64,000 nucleotides of DNA. Source: Hypoxylon rubiginosum (Eukaryota; Ascomycota; Sordariomycetes; Xylariales; Hypoxylaceae). The notes below the pieces were generated by a model, which was not told the DNA's origin, did no database searches, and saw only the letters and a list, made by a program, of their open reading frames with translations. Location: the NCBI GenBank assembly GCA_902806565.1, contig CADCXA010000029.1, positions 1,116,001 to 1,180,000 on the forward strand. Reading direction: 5' to 3'. This document shows positions 1 to 12,710 of the stretch, in pieces; position 1 is the first letter of the stretch, and each line of letters begins with the position of its first letter. A program made the position numbers and the translations under genes.

Positions 1-732
1 TATTGGAAGTTGTTCCAGGATTAAATGGCCAGGGGTTTACTTGAAAGAAAGCTATTTTGGATCTCTTCGCTAGTTAAGCGAAATTCGCATTTCAGCTTTC
101 TATATCATCTTTTCGCACCCTTCGGTTGCCTAATATGCTCAAAGGTCTACCTCCTATTAGGCGCTGAGAATGATGACGCTGAACTTGACGCCACCTAGGT
201 CGCAATGGGTCATGGGTACGCATGATCCGCTTCGGTAAGCCCTACCGTAAGTCCCCAGTCTTTTTATAGATCAGTAATATTAATGAGCGCTGCTAGGTAG
301 CAGTAACGGCACGTACAAGTGAGGACGGAGATTCCGGCTGTTTTATCTTTGCCGAAATGCGAGCCCAATATCACCAAAAGAGGATATATCTCTCGTCTAT
401 GAGTTGTGACAGAACATGTGTTTTCTTTATCCCATCTCACCGCCGTGATAGGTACGCGGCGCAGTAAGACGCAGCTGAGGCCGTTAAGTGGACCATCGTG
501 CGCGTAAATGTTAGCGTCGCTCCTAACCATCGTATGGATATGCTAACCCGTCACGAAACCCTGCATCACCAGGGGTTGACTCACCGTTACATTTTCCTTT
601 CCTTTAGCGTCGCATAAGTACCAGGCAGCACCATATTGTAGAATTGGGCAAGACAACGAGTATTTAAAGTATGCGATAGCATCACTAATAGACCGTGGAA
701 AGAACCGGTTCATCCGCACCTTATTTCCCAAC
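1..732. other. intergenic, no gene supported
   Basis: Normal-composition sequence upstream of the FAD monooxygenase gene. Short open frames exist on the minus strand (264-530 and 543-824) but they have no recognisable domain and one overlaps the monooxygenase start. An 8-bp stem with a 19-base loop (128-135 with 155-162) is the only structure noticed. The promoter of the downstream gene must lie here, but I see no decisive element. Confidence 0.5.
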
Positions 733-2125
733 ATGGCTATTAAACCTACCAATAAACCTAGAGTTATCGTAGCCGGCGGTGGCCCCGTTGGCCTGTTCAC
801 TGCACACGCTCTGGCAAAAGCCAATATCGACTATGTAGTTCTCGAACAGCTACCTGAGGTCGTGAGATTAAGAGGCGCCGGCATCGTCCTCCTGCCAAAC
901 ACGATGCGACTCCTTGACCAAATCGGACTCTGCGAGCGTACCGAGGAGCGAGGAACGAGACTCAACAGCAAGGTAAACTCGCTACAGAATGGAAAAGTCT
1001 TGTGCCGGTTTCCTCTCTTCGAGCCCATGCAAGAAGCGTTAGCCACACCCTAATATCCTCCCACAAAAGACTTAGGACCCTTACTGACACCACGCAAGTT
1101 TCGGATATTATACCCTCGGGTTTTCGCGGCGCGACTTACTCCAGATTCTGTACGAGAGTCTACCTGACCGCGAGAGTCGCGTCAAGACCAATGCACGAAT
1201 CGTTAACATCGAGACGCACGACAACGGAGTACGTGTCTATCTTGAAGACGGCAGCATCGAAGAGGGATCTATGGTCATCGGAGTCGATGGAGTTCATAGC
1301 AAGACAAGGGAGATCATGACAAAACTCGCTCGTGCATCGTCCGAGGATAAGGGCAAGGAGGACCCCTATCCCATGGCCGCCAGTTTCCAAGGACTTTTCG
1401 CCCGCGCCCCTTGCCGAGACGATATTCCGAAGGGCTGCTTCTTCGAGAGCCACGGTACCGGGGTGGCGTCACAGGTGGTCAACGGGAACGAATTCATGTA
1501 CTTCGCCGTCCTCAGGGCACTGCCCAAACCGACGACGGAAAGACGCAGGTACACTAGACAAGAGCTAGAGGAAGAGGCGAAGCGGCTGTCCGATGTTCAC
1601 ATATTTCCCACCGTCACGTTTAAGGAAATCTGGCAGAATTGCGACCACGAAAACGATGCCTCCCTTGTCCACATAGAGGAAGGTTTCCTCGACAAGTGGC
1701 ATCACGGCCGCATCGTCTTGCTGGGGGACGCCGTCCACAAGATGACGCCGATCAACGGGAACGGTGTAAACACGGGGCTGCAATCCGCCACCGTTCTCGT
1801 CAACCAGCTCCACGGCATCCTGAGTTCCGGCTCGAGTTTCACGGACGAAGCGTTAGAAAAGGCCTTCCACAACTACCAAACCACGCAAGAGGAGGGATGC
1901 CGCAAGATCTGCGAGCAAGGAGCCTTCATGACACGCCTAGTTACCTGGAGTACTTGGACAGGATGGTTTTTCGACCGGTTCATTGTGCCGTGGCTAAATC
2001 TCGAAGAAACGGTAAAGAGCCAGGTCCGTCCCATGCTGCAAGACGCGCACATCTTGGACTTCATACCTTTCGAAGGTAGAGCTGGAGAGGTTCCTTGGAA
2101 TAGGACGACGAAAAGCCAAGCTTAA
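733..2125 (+). CDS. FAD-dependent monooxygenase (PHBH fold), two exons
   Basis: Exons 733-1037 and 1099-2125, giving 443 residues. The 61-bp intron has a GTTAGC donor, a CTGAC branch point and a GCAAG acceptor. Splicing is needed because exon 1 otherwise meets a TAA just after the donor. After joining, the line reads on smoothly through FGYYTLGFSRRDLLQILYE, a conserved helix of the family. The protein shows the dinucleotide-binding GGGPVG at residues 15-20 near the N-terminus. It also has the second FAD/NAD(P)H motif VIGVDGVHSKTRE (Asp about 165) and the FAD ribityl motif LLGDAVHKMTP (Asp about 312). Family members hydroxylate or epoxidise small aromatic, polyketide or meroterpenoid substrates using NAD(P)H and O2. 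The substrate cannot be told here. No co-directional biosynthetic partner lies within the left flank, and the AT block starts about 1.1 kb downstream. Confidence 0.88.
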
Positions 2126-3186
2126 TGGTATGGTTTTCAATGGATCACGGATTGCAGAGGGATAATTTTGGCTGATCTGTTCTAACAGGAAACACTCGAA
2201 TTGCTGTACAATGTATATAGACCTTCAGCCCTGGGCCTCTGAGAAGCCTCCTGTATTCTTATGCCTGATGTCTTTTCACGATGGATATTGTCATTCTATT
2301 TTCTGGCGCGTTCAGGACCATTCTCGACTCAGTACTGTTAATATTGGATAATGCACAATCCGCATATGGGGGGCAGTGAATGAAATGCCAAGTTCTGCAG
2401 TGAGATTCTGCAGCGAGGTAGGATTACAGGGGGGTGGGTGCTGTAAGGCAATTTTGTATCATTTTGTACGTGCCCTTTAGTGCATAGCGATGTTTTTTAG
2501 GCTACTTCTAGGCCACCAACCTTCTAGCTTCAATTCTTGTTCTCAATATACTACAAGTCAATATTTCTACACTCCAATATCATTCATTACTGTAATGAAA
2601 CCAGCACGCCGCAGACATTCGGAGAATGCAGCGAAGGGGAGGCCTGTATGCCAAGTCCCCTAATCGGGGAATTAATAACGAGTCCGCATAAGCATTAACT
2701 ATCCGAATCCGAATCCGCGAAGCTTAAGTTCGGGGGTAGCCTCTCTAGAGTAGCTCTATCCTTAGGATACGGTCGAATTACTAACCCTCTCGACATCCTA
2801 CAATATTAATCATTGGGCCCATAGAGCCCATAGAGAAATCTTCACAGCTCGAGGTTTAAGGACTTAAGAATGACTGCCAATAGGGGAAGGGGGTGGCTGT
2901 GAACTGTGGCACTCGTGTGGCATTGCTTGGCAACCAAATAATACCTAGACAGAGCCCCCCCTTTTTTTTTGCAACTTCAAAATTGTGAACATCAATGGAA
3001 TGAAAAATTAACGTTAGAAATTTGCAGAGAATGCGCTTCTTCCATCAGATCTTAATTACTCCTACGAGACACCAATACTAAGCATTAGAAAGTGAAACCA
3101 TCCTATTCCTTGGAAAAGCGATTCCTTGGAAAAGCGACAGCAGACCGCCTGACTCAAATGAGAAACCTCCGCTGTAAATTTACGCT
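2126..3186. other. intergenic between monooxygenase and AT-rich block
   Basis: About 1 kb of normal-composition DNA with no credible open frame. It contains a local CCCATAGAG duplication near 2817-2836, a poly-pyrimidine run near 2957 and the 16-bp tandem duplication listed separately. Composition stays ordinary right up to the inverted repeat at 3187. Confidence 0.6.
3105..3136. repeat. perfect 16-bp tandem duplication
   Basis: The unit ATTCCTTGGAAAAGCG occurs twice without a spacer (3105-3120 and 3121-3136). It sits about 50 bp outside the left inverted repeat. It may be a replication-slippage product or a scar, and no matching copy was seen outside the right repeat. Confidence 0.9.
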
Positions 3187-3352
3187 AAACCGCCAAAGTG
3201 ACAAAAGTGCCAAGTTCACCAAATCCGCCAAACCTGCTAAACCTGTAAAATAAGCTAAAACTATAGTGTATATAATTCCTATATTATATAAATATACTAG
3301 GTTTTTAATAAATTAATATATTTTATTAATTTAAATTATAAAAAATATATAA
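3187..3352 (+). repeat. left 166-bp terminal inverted repeat of the AT-rich block
   Basis: This segment matches the reverse complement of 31680-31845 without any gap (paired positions always sum to 35032). I count 12 mismatches in 166 positions, all of them C/T or G/A transitions. The outer half has normal composition and carries the iterated GCCAAACCTG motif. The inner half (from about 3265) is almost pure A+T and identical in both copies. Weaker similarity continues outward to about 3169. No target-site duplication could be identified. Confidence 0.93.
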
Positions 3353-3436
3353 TAGCTAATTATAATTATATTTAAATTTAAAATTAAGTTTATTATATTT
3401 ATAAAATATTTATAATAATATTTAAATTATTATAAA

Positions 3437-3565
3437 ATTATTATTAAGTTATTATTAAGTTATTATTAAGTTATAATTAAGTTATTATTAAGTTATAATT
3501 AAATTATTATTAAATTATAGTTAAATTATTATTAAATTATAATTAAATTATTATTAAATTATATT
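3437..3565 (+). repeat. 11-bp minisatellite, left subterminal array
   Basis: About eleven head-to-tail copies of TTATTATTAAR with variants such as TTATAATTAAG. The array starts about 85 bp inside the left inverted repeat. The same 11-bp unit, in the same strand orientation, lies just inside the right inverted repeat and at two internal sites. Confidence 0.88.
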
Positions 3566-6500
3566 TAAAATTTAAATAAAAAATATATAATTTTTATAAT
3601 TTAAATAAAAAGTTTAATTTATTAATATTAAAGAAAATATAAATTAAATTTATTTATATATAAGGTTTTAATATTAAAATAATATAATAACTTTCCAGCT
3701 TATAATTTTATTATTTAAATAATAAGTTTTATATATATATATAATTAGATTTAAAAGTTATATATTAAAAAATTAATTAACTTTTTTTTATAATTTATAT
3801 AGCTTGTTAATTAAAGTAAATTAAAGTTTTTATTATAACTTTAAAAACTTATTTAAAAATAATTAGTTATAAAAGTTTAAAACTTTAAGATATAAATTTA
3901 TAAATATAAATAAAGTAATTATTATAAATAAATATTATTTATATTTAATTTATTTTTTATTTAAATAAATATTAAATAAAAAAAAATATTAAATATTATA
4001 TAAAATATTATTATAAGATATTTTATTAATAGGAATATTAATATTATAAGATAATAATATTATTATAAAATTATTTAAGTGATAAAAAAAATTAAAACGT
4101 TATTATATAAAAAGTAATAAACTTAATAACTATAAATGTTTTTATATATATAAAAATAATAAATAAAAAAGTTTATTAAATAAAAAAACTTATTGTATTT
4201 ATTTTTAATATTTTTAGTGGTATAAATATTTAATATTATTATTTTAAAAGTTATAATCTTTTAAATAATAAAAACTAGGTTTTTATAATAAAACCTTAAT
4301 TTTAATAAATATAAAAAACCCTTAAACCCGTATATTAACACTGTAATAACCAATATTTAAAAAACCTTAATTTTAAAAAAATTAATATAAATTATTATAA
4401 AAAATAAATTAATAGTAATTTAAATAATATTTTAGATTTTATACATTAAATATAAGCTTATTAAAAAAAGTTTATAAAAATAATTAAACTATTATTATAT
4501 ATGTTTTTATAGTTTAATTTATAAGATATTTAAAATATATTTAAAATAAGATTTTCTTTTTATAATTTAAAGTAAATAATCTAATTATAGTTTTATACGT
4601 AATATATTCTTAAAAAAGTTTATAAAAATTAAATCGTTTTTATTTATTATAACGTTAAATATAATATAAAAAAGAATTTTTATTATAATAAACTAAAAAA
4701 AGTTATATAAACTTTAAAAAATTAATAAAATTAAAACTTTTAATAAATAAAAATAATAATTTTTATTATTTAATATTTATTTACTTAATATTTATTTATT
4801 TAAATATATATTTAAATATTAATATTTTAAATAATAAAATAATATTTAATAAGTTAAATAGATATTTATTTAAATAAAAAATAGTTAATAATTAAAATAA
4901 TTATTTTTACCATCTTAGTAACTTTATATTATAAATATATATCTAAAAAATAAATAATTTATAATTACTATAAAAAATAATATATAAATTTTTAACATTT
5001 CTTAAATTTATTTCTTTATTTTTAAAATACCTAATAAATAATTATATAATTATATTTATTTTATTTTTATTTGTTTTTTTATTTTGTTTAATTAAATTAT
5101 ATATTATATTATTTTATTATATAAAAACTTGTTAAATATTAATACCGGCTTTTTTTTATTCTTTTTATATTATTTTAAATAATCTTTTAAATTAATATAT
5201 CTATTAAAATATAAATGGTTCTTATTTTTAATAAACTTTAATAAATATTACATTAACTATTTATCGTAAATCCGTTATATTTCTAAGGCTAGGAAATTGT
5301 TAAAATTATATTTATATATTGGTTTTTTTAGTTAATATGTTAATTTTAATAATAAAAAATCAAAAATTAAGTTTATAATATAATTTTTTACTTTTATATT
5401 ATTTAAATTTATTTAAAGTTTATTAATATAATTAATAATCTTATTTTCCTATTATTTAATAATATAAATATTCTATAAATAAATATATTAAACCACTTTT
5501 TATTATAACAAGTTTTTAAAAATAATATATATTATAATTTAAATATAAAACCAATGCTTTTTAAATAAATTTAAATTATATAAATTTTTAAAATATTATT
5601 AATAATATGGTATTAATATTAATATTTAATAATATAAATATTAATTTATTTATAATCTAATAATTAATTATATTAATTTAAAAAAAAAGCTACTATTATT
5701 TAATTTTTATATTATACCGATTTATATAAAACTTATATAACTTTAAAATATATATGTTTTATAAATATTTTATTTCCGTTTTATTTGTAAACCACACGGT
5801 TATTTAAAACCTGGTTTATATAGTTAATTAATGTTATATTTAGGTTATAAAAAAAATTTTAATTTTATAATTTATACGGGTTATTTAAAGTTAGAATCTT
5901 AACGTAATAATTATTTTAAAATATTAATTAATTATATTTATAAATAAATTATTAGATTTATTAATATTATATTATATAATTTTATAAAAATAAATATTAA
6001 TATTTATATAGATTTTAAATTTAATAAAGCGAAGTTTTTAATACTTATTTATATTTTATAGTTAATTTAATTTTAAAATTAAAAAAAGTTTTCACTTTTT
6101 ATTATAATAAATTTTCCTTTAATTATATTAATAATTTATAGCTTCTAGGTATATTTAAATATATTTAAACTAAATTATACTTTTAAAAATAAATTATTCT
6201 ATAATTATATATATTAATTTATATATTAGATTTTTCCTTATATTTATTAATATATTTAACTTAAACTTATAATTATAATAAAATTTAATTATATTATTTT
6301 TATATTATTTATATTTAATTAAATTAATAATTTTCTACTTTATATTATTTTCTAAATAAATTTTAATAAAAAAAATATAACTTATATTAACTTTTTTAAT
6401 AAGCTATAAATAATTAAAAATGGTTTTATTGTAAAAATTTATACAAAAGAAATAATCTTATACTTATTTTTTCACTTTTTTTTTATATTTTATTAAATTA

Positions 6501-6639
6501 TATTATATCGTATCTTATTACGTTAACTTATATTAAAAAAAATATAATATTAAGTTAATATTAAAATGTTTTTATATTAAATAATTAATAATTTTAAAAT
6601 AAAATAACTTTATTTTAAAAAATATAAATATATTTATTT

Positions 6640-7690
6640 AAATATTATTAATATTAATTTCGTTTTTATTAAACTTTTATTAATTTAAATACCGTTAAAA
6701 GGTTTACACGTTTATATGAATATTATACTTTTATTAAAATCTTTTAACAATTTCCTAACAAAATAACTAATTTTTTTAATATTATTAAATAATAACTTTT
6801 TTAAATTTAATAAAATTATATTAAATTAAATATTAATAAAAAGTTTATAAAATAATATAAATATAATAGTTCTTATAAAGTTTTTAAAAAATTACGATTT
6901 TAAATAATTGGTTTTTTTTATATTAATAAGTAAAAATTTCCTCTTATTAACTAAAATTATATTTAATTAAATATTATTTTAAGGTTTTTTAGTTAATATA
7001 AATATTATAATCTTATTATAATTTTTAGAGGATTATATTTTTAAAGAATTAATCCTCTTAATATTATTAAATAAAAATATTTTTAATTTAGTTTAAATTA
7101 TATTTAATTAAATATTATTTTAAGGTTTTTTAACTAATAAAAATATTATATTCTTACTATAGTTTTTAAAGAATTATATTTTTAAATAACTGATTTTTCT
7201 AATACCATTAAATAAAAATAAACTAGAATTTAATAAAATTATATTTATTTAAATATTAATTAAAAGTTTATAAGTTAATATAAACGTTATATTTTTATTT
7301 AAGTTTTTAAATAATACCAGGTTTAGGTAGTTTTTTTTCTTAGTACTATTAAATAAAAATTTCCTTATATTCGTTAAAATTGTTTTTATTTAAATATAAC
7401 TTAAAAGTTTATAAAACTATATAAATATTATATTTTTATTAAAACTTTTAAAAAACTTAAATTTTAATTAGTTAATCCTAATAATATTATTAAGTAATAA
7501 TTTTTTTAAATTTATTAAAACTATAACTACGTTTAAATAAATATCACTAAAAAGTTTATACACTAATATAAATATTACACTTTTATTAAAATTTTTAACG
7601 GATTTTATTTTAAAATAAATAATTTTATTAATACTATTAAACGATTTAGTTTTTATATAATTAAAAAATAATAAAAAATAATATATTAAC
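6640..7690. repeat. ~141-bp tandem repeat array, RIP-degraded
   Basis: A recurring module (ATTATTAAATAAAAAT, then a stretch like AAAATTATATTTAATTAA, then AAAAGTTTATAA, then AATATAAATATTATA) recurs with landmarks near 6781, 6922, 7062, 7203, 7343, 7483 and 7630. Spacing is about 139-147 bp, so there are six to seven copies, each diverged. A period near 141 bp equals 47 codons, which would fit a decayed protein repeat, but no open frame spans the array and a plain satellite is equally possible. Confidence 0.75.
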
Positions 7691-10599
7691 ATTTAAACCT
7701 TAAATATTTTAAATATAAAATATTAATTATATATTAATAACATTAAATTATATATAAACTAATTTATTAATTATTTTATTAAAAAACCTTATTTATTTTA
7801 ATTTATTTTATATATTATATATTACTATCTATTTTTCTTTATAAGCCACCTTTCGTTTTTTATAAATATAAAACTTTAAAAAAGTTTTAAATTCCAACTA
7901 ACCCTATTTTTTTTTTATACTAATTAAATTATTATAATAAATATAACAAATAATTATATAAACAATAATTATCAAATCTTACCCTAGATTTTAAACAATA
8001 TATAATATTTATAAAATACTTTTTTAATAAGGTTTTTAATACTAAAAAACCTTTATATTAATATTAATAATATAGTAAAATATATTTTATTAAACGATTT
8101 AAAAAAATAAATAATTAAATATATAAAATTAATTATAAGAAATTTCCTTAACGATTTATTAAGTTTAATTAACAAGTTAATACTTTTAAATAACTAGTTT
8201 TAATATTTATAAAATAAAATAAAAATATTTTTAACATATATTAAATTTATAAGTTTAATTAACCCAGGAGATTAATTAAAAAATATAAGTAAGTTTTTAT
8301 TTTATATTAATAAGTTTTTTATTAATATTAATTTTATAATTAAACATATAAAATAGTTTTTTAATATTATTATAAATTAGTTTAAATTTTTTTATTAATT
8401 TAAATAAATTTATTTATTACCAGCTTTTTAAGAAATTAAAATAATAGATTTTTATTACCGCTTTATTACTTTATAATTTTTAAGGATTATATTTAAAGTT
8501 TTTAATAAGATTTTAAAGTTTAAAAAATAATATATTAAATATTTTTATTAATTATTACTATATAATAAAAAAGAATTTTTTAAATCTTAATAAATTAATA
8601 TAATAAACCGGTTTTAATTATATTAAAAAAGGTATTTTTAATATATATTTAACGTTAAAATGTTTATTTATATTTTTAATTATAACAAATAGTTTATTTT
8701 AATATAAACCGCTAAAAATTTCTTATTTAAAAGGTTATAAATTAAAAATTTACCTTTTATTATAATATAAACGAAATTTTTTTTAACAGCTTAAAATAAA
8801 AACATATTTTTTATTATAATAAAAACGGAATCTTTACTAGTAATTTAAACTAAATCGTTATTTTTTCTTAATAATAAAAAATTTTTTTTATAGGTTCTTT
8901 AATATTGTTTTTAAACTTGTTTAATTAAGTTATATACTTTTAATTAATTGTAATTATATATATTAATTTTTATATATTAATTTCCCACGTATTTTTTAAT
9001 TTATATTTAATTTATTTTAAAAATTATTTAAATATTAATATGTTATATATATTGTTATTAATTTATTAAAAAAATAAAATATTATATAATAATCTTATAT
9101 TTAAAAAAAGTATCTTTATTTAAATAATTAATAAAATATAATTAATTAAAATAAGTGAAACTATTAACCGCTAGTTTTTTAACTTTATTTTTTTAATTTT
9201 AAATATATATAATTTTTTATTTTTAATATAATAGTTTTATAAATAAAAATATATAACTTGGTAAATTATTATATAATATAAATAACTTAGTTATCTTTTA
9301 ATTATAATAAAAAACCATTTATAAAAAAATATAAAAAAAAGTAAAAAAAAATAATTATTACTTTTATTAAACTTTTTTAATTATATAATTACTAACTTTT
9401 TTATATTATATTTTTATTTATAATAACCTTAATATTTTTACTTTTTATAACGTTTTTATATTAAGATTATTACTTAAAAAATAATTAATAAGTAATATTT
9501 AATAAATATAAATGTTAATTAAATTATTTTTATAAAAATATTTATAAATTCTTCGATAAAAGCTTTTATTTAATATATTTATATTATTATTTATAATTTT
9601 ATATCATGGTTATTAACTAATAAAAAAAAAAATATAAACAATATATTATATTTAATATCTAGTTTAATATACTTGTTATTTTTTATATTATAAGTAATAT
9701 AAATAATATAACTTATATAATAAATTTAAATATATTTATATAATTTTTTATTAATTTATAAAAAAATAAAATAATTTAAAATACGCCAGTTAAAAATATA
9801 TTAATTAAAAGTATATTAAATAAAAACATACTATAATATAACCACTTTAAAAATTTTAATATTACTAATAAAAATACCGTATATGTATTTAACGTTTTAA
9901 AAAAAAAAATAACTATATATAAAAAAATAAAATATTTAATATATAACCAGTTTTAAAACTAAATAACTTTATAAATAAAAATTATTTTTTATATTTTTTT
10001 TATTATAAGAACTAATAAAAAAATATTATATATACTAATTTATAAAATAATTAACAGTAAATCTATGTAATTTATATAACTTTTTATTTAATTAATATAT
10101 AAATTTTAGTAAAATATTAAATTTAAATTTTTTCTAGGAATAATAGTTAATTTATATATTATTAATTTTATAATAATATTTATTATAAACTTAATCTTAA
10201 ATTACTTTTTTATTTTTAAAAAACTAAACATTTCCAGTTTATTTAACACCTTTAAATCTAAACTAAAAAACGTTTTTATATAATAAAACTTTTTAATTAT
10301 AAATTAATAACATTTAGTGATTTTTATAATAAAAATACGATGTTTTAATTTAAAATAATAAATACGAAAAAAAAAATTTTTAAAGCTTATATAATAATAT
10401 ATAAAAAAAAGTAAAAAACTTTAAAATAAATTACCATATAATTATTAGTTTTAAACTTACCCTTATTAAAAACAAGGCAAGTTTTTTAAAATAAGTAAAA
10501 ACATTAAAAATCTTTTATATTAAAACTATTATTTATATTATTTTTTTATTAAAAAAAAAAACCTATTTTATTATTAGTTTTATATTATTAACAAACTTA

Positions 10600-10790
10600 T
10601 AAACAAGTAAAAAAGGTAGAAAAAAAGGTAAAAAAAGAGGTAAGGGAAAAAATAAAAAAAAAAATAAAAAAAAAAATAAAAAAGGAGATAAAAAAAAAGA
10701 TAAAAAAAAAAATAAAAAAAAAAATAAAAAAGAAGGTAAAAAAAAAAATAAAAAAAAAAACAAAGAAAAAAAAAATACCTATTTATTTAT
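10600..10790 (+). repeat. purine-only low-complexity tract (A/G on + strand)
   Basis: Runs such as AAAAAAGGTAAAAAAAGAGG and repeated AAATAAAAAAAAA give a strand-asymmetric poly-purine tract of nearly 200 bp. A long open frame on the minus strand here is only Phe/Leu/Pro homopolymer and is not taken as a gene. A second tract of this kind is near 30020-30190. Confidence 0.8.
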
Positions 10791-11454
10791 AATTAATAAA
10801 AAAATAAAATATAAAATTAAATACTTTTATTAAAAATTTATCTATTAAAAAATCCTTTCTTAAAACACTTATATTAATTAATTATTTACAGTTTTATAAA
10901 AAACTTATTTAAAAACATAAAACCGTTTAACCGCTTATTAAACTTATTAATTTAATTATAAATAACCGTTTTATAATTAAACGTAAGGTTTTTATTATAC
11001 TAAAAAACTAAATTTAATATAAAAACCTTTTTATATTAATTAATTAAACTAATAATAGTTTATAATATAACTTAACTTTAAATTATAAATATAATATTTA
11101 ATAACGTTAAATACCAGGTTTTTTTTTAATATAATTATTTTACTTATATATAAAAACACGATATAAAAAAAAATTACCAGCTTATATTTATATATATTTA
11201 TTAAACTTTTAAATATTAATAATTAAAATATACTTTTTTTTTAATTTAATAAACCATCTTATTTATTATATAATAATATAAAATACGTTGGTTTTATAAA
11301 ACTACTAATTTTATTTATATAAAGTTTATATTATAATAATAAATTATTATATAATTTCCTAATTTAAAATAAAAAAAATAGTTATATTAATAAATATTAA
11401 TTAATTTTAAAAATTAAAAATCTAGATTAATTTATATAATATTTATTTAAATTA

Positions 11455-11600
11455 AATATAGTAAAAATAATAATAAAAACAACGGTAATAAAAATAATAA
11501 TAATAAACATAATAAAAATAATAAAACTAAAAATAAAATAATTAAAAATAAAAAAACTAAATATAAAAAAACCAAAAATAAATAACTAATTAAAACCGGG
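11455..11600 (+). repeat. AAT/AAAAT-rich simple repeat
   Basis: The stretch is dominated by AATAATAAAAATAAT-like units with almost no pyrimidine other than T, and lies within the AT-rich block. It is low-complexity sequence with no coding potential. Confidence 0.6.
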
Positions 11601-12560
11601 ACTTAATTATAAAGTTATTAATAAAAACTTGCTAAAAATTAACTTTTAATCCGCGTTTATATAAATAAATTATATAATTAATTATTTAAAATATTATAAT
11701 TTTATTTTTACTTTATTTTATTTTTTAAACTTTTTTTATTATATTTTTTATTAAAAAGATATAAGTTTATTTAATTTATTTAAATACTTAAAATATAACT
11801 TATTTAATGTTAAAATAATAAAAATAATTAAAGAATTACATTAAAAACTATATATAAATATATAAAAAATAATATAAAAAATAATATATAAAACTATATA
11901 AAACAATATAATAAATAATATAAATAATATTAAAATAAAACTATTTATAATAACTATAAAATAAATGTTTTTTAATTTATTTAAATTTTTTACTTACTAC
12001 CTATAAATATTTATAAAAAATATAAAGTTTTAAATTACCTTTTTATAATTTTTATAACCTTTAAGTATCCTTAAAAATATCTTTTTTTTTTTTTTATAAA
12101 TTAAGTTACGTGTTTTAAGCCTAAGATAATCACCTTATATACTTAAATAAACTTTTTATATTTAACAAAAAACATACCATGGGAATCCAGGTTTAATAAC
12201 TTAAAAAAATAATTAAATTCCACTTTTATAATAAATATTTTTAGTATTAATAAATATAATATATATATATATATTTATTAGTTAAATTATTAATCACTAA
12301 TATTATTTATAGAAAATCTTTAATTAAAATATTAGTTTTTAACGCTTAAAAAAACTATAAATTAACAGTAAATATACTTATTTTATTATTTATTAAATAT
12401 ATTATATTATTTATATTTTTATTTATATTATATATTAAAACCTGGTTATTATTAATAAGAGGTATTATTTTACTTATAATATTATTAATCGCACTTTTAA
12501 CTTTTTAAAACACGTATTTATTTATTTATTTAATATTATAATTTTATTCGTAATATAATC

Positions 12561-12710
12561 GTTTAAAATTTAAAACTTATTTATTATATAATAATTTATA
12601 ATTTTAATATAAATATTTATAACTTTAATATAATTATTTAAAACTTAAAACCTATTTATTATATAATAATTTATAGTTTTAATATAATAATCTATAGTTT
12701 TAAATTTATT
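12561..12710 (+). repeat. 75-bp direct repeat
   Basis: The segment starting near 12562 (TTTAAAATTTAAAACTTATT, then TATTATATAATAATTTATA) recurs near 12637 with a few transitions (AAAATTT versus AAAACTT, AACTTATT versus AACCTATT). The period is about 75 bp. The C/T differences are what independent RIP of two copies would leave. Confidence 0.75.

Noticed and set aside
2126..3186. Target-site duplication for the inverted-repeat element
   Set aside because: I compared several possible tip positions (3169, 3179, 3187) with the right flank and found no matching direct repeat.
7468..7692. 74-residue minus-strand frame in the 141-bp array
   Set aside because: Falls within a degraded tandem array. 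Stops interrupt the other copies, so it is a chance frame or at most a remnant.
10563..10763. Phe/Leu-rich frame on the minus strand
   Set aside because: Homopolymeric translation of a purine tract. No domain, no flanking gene signals.
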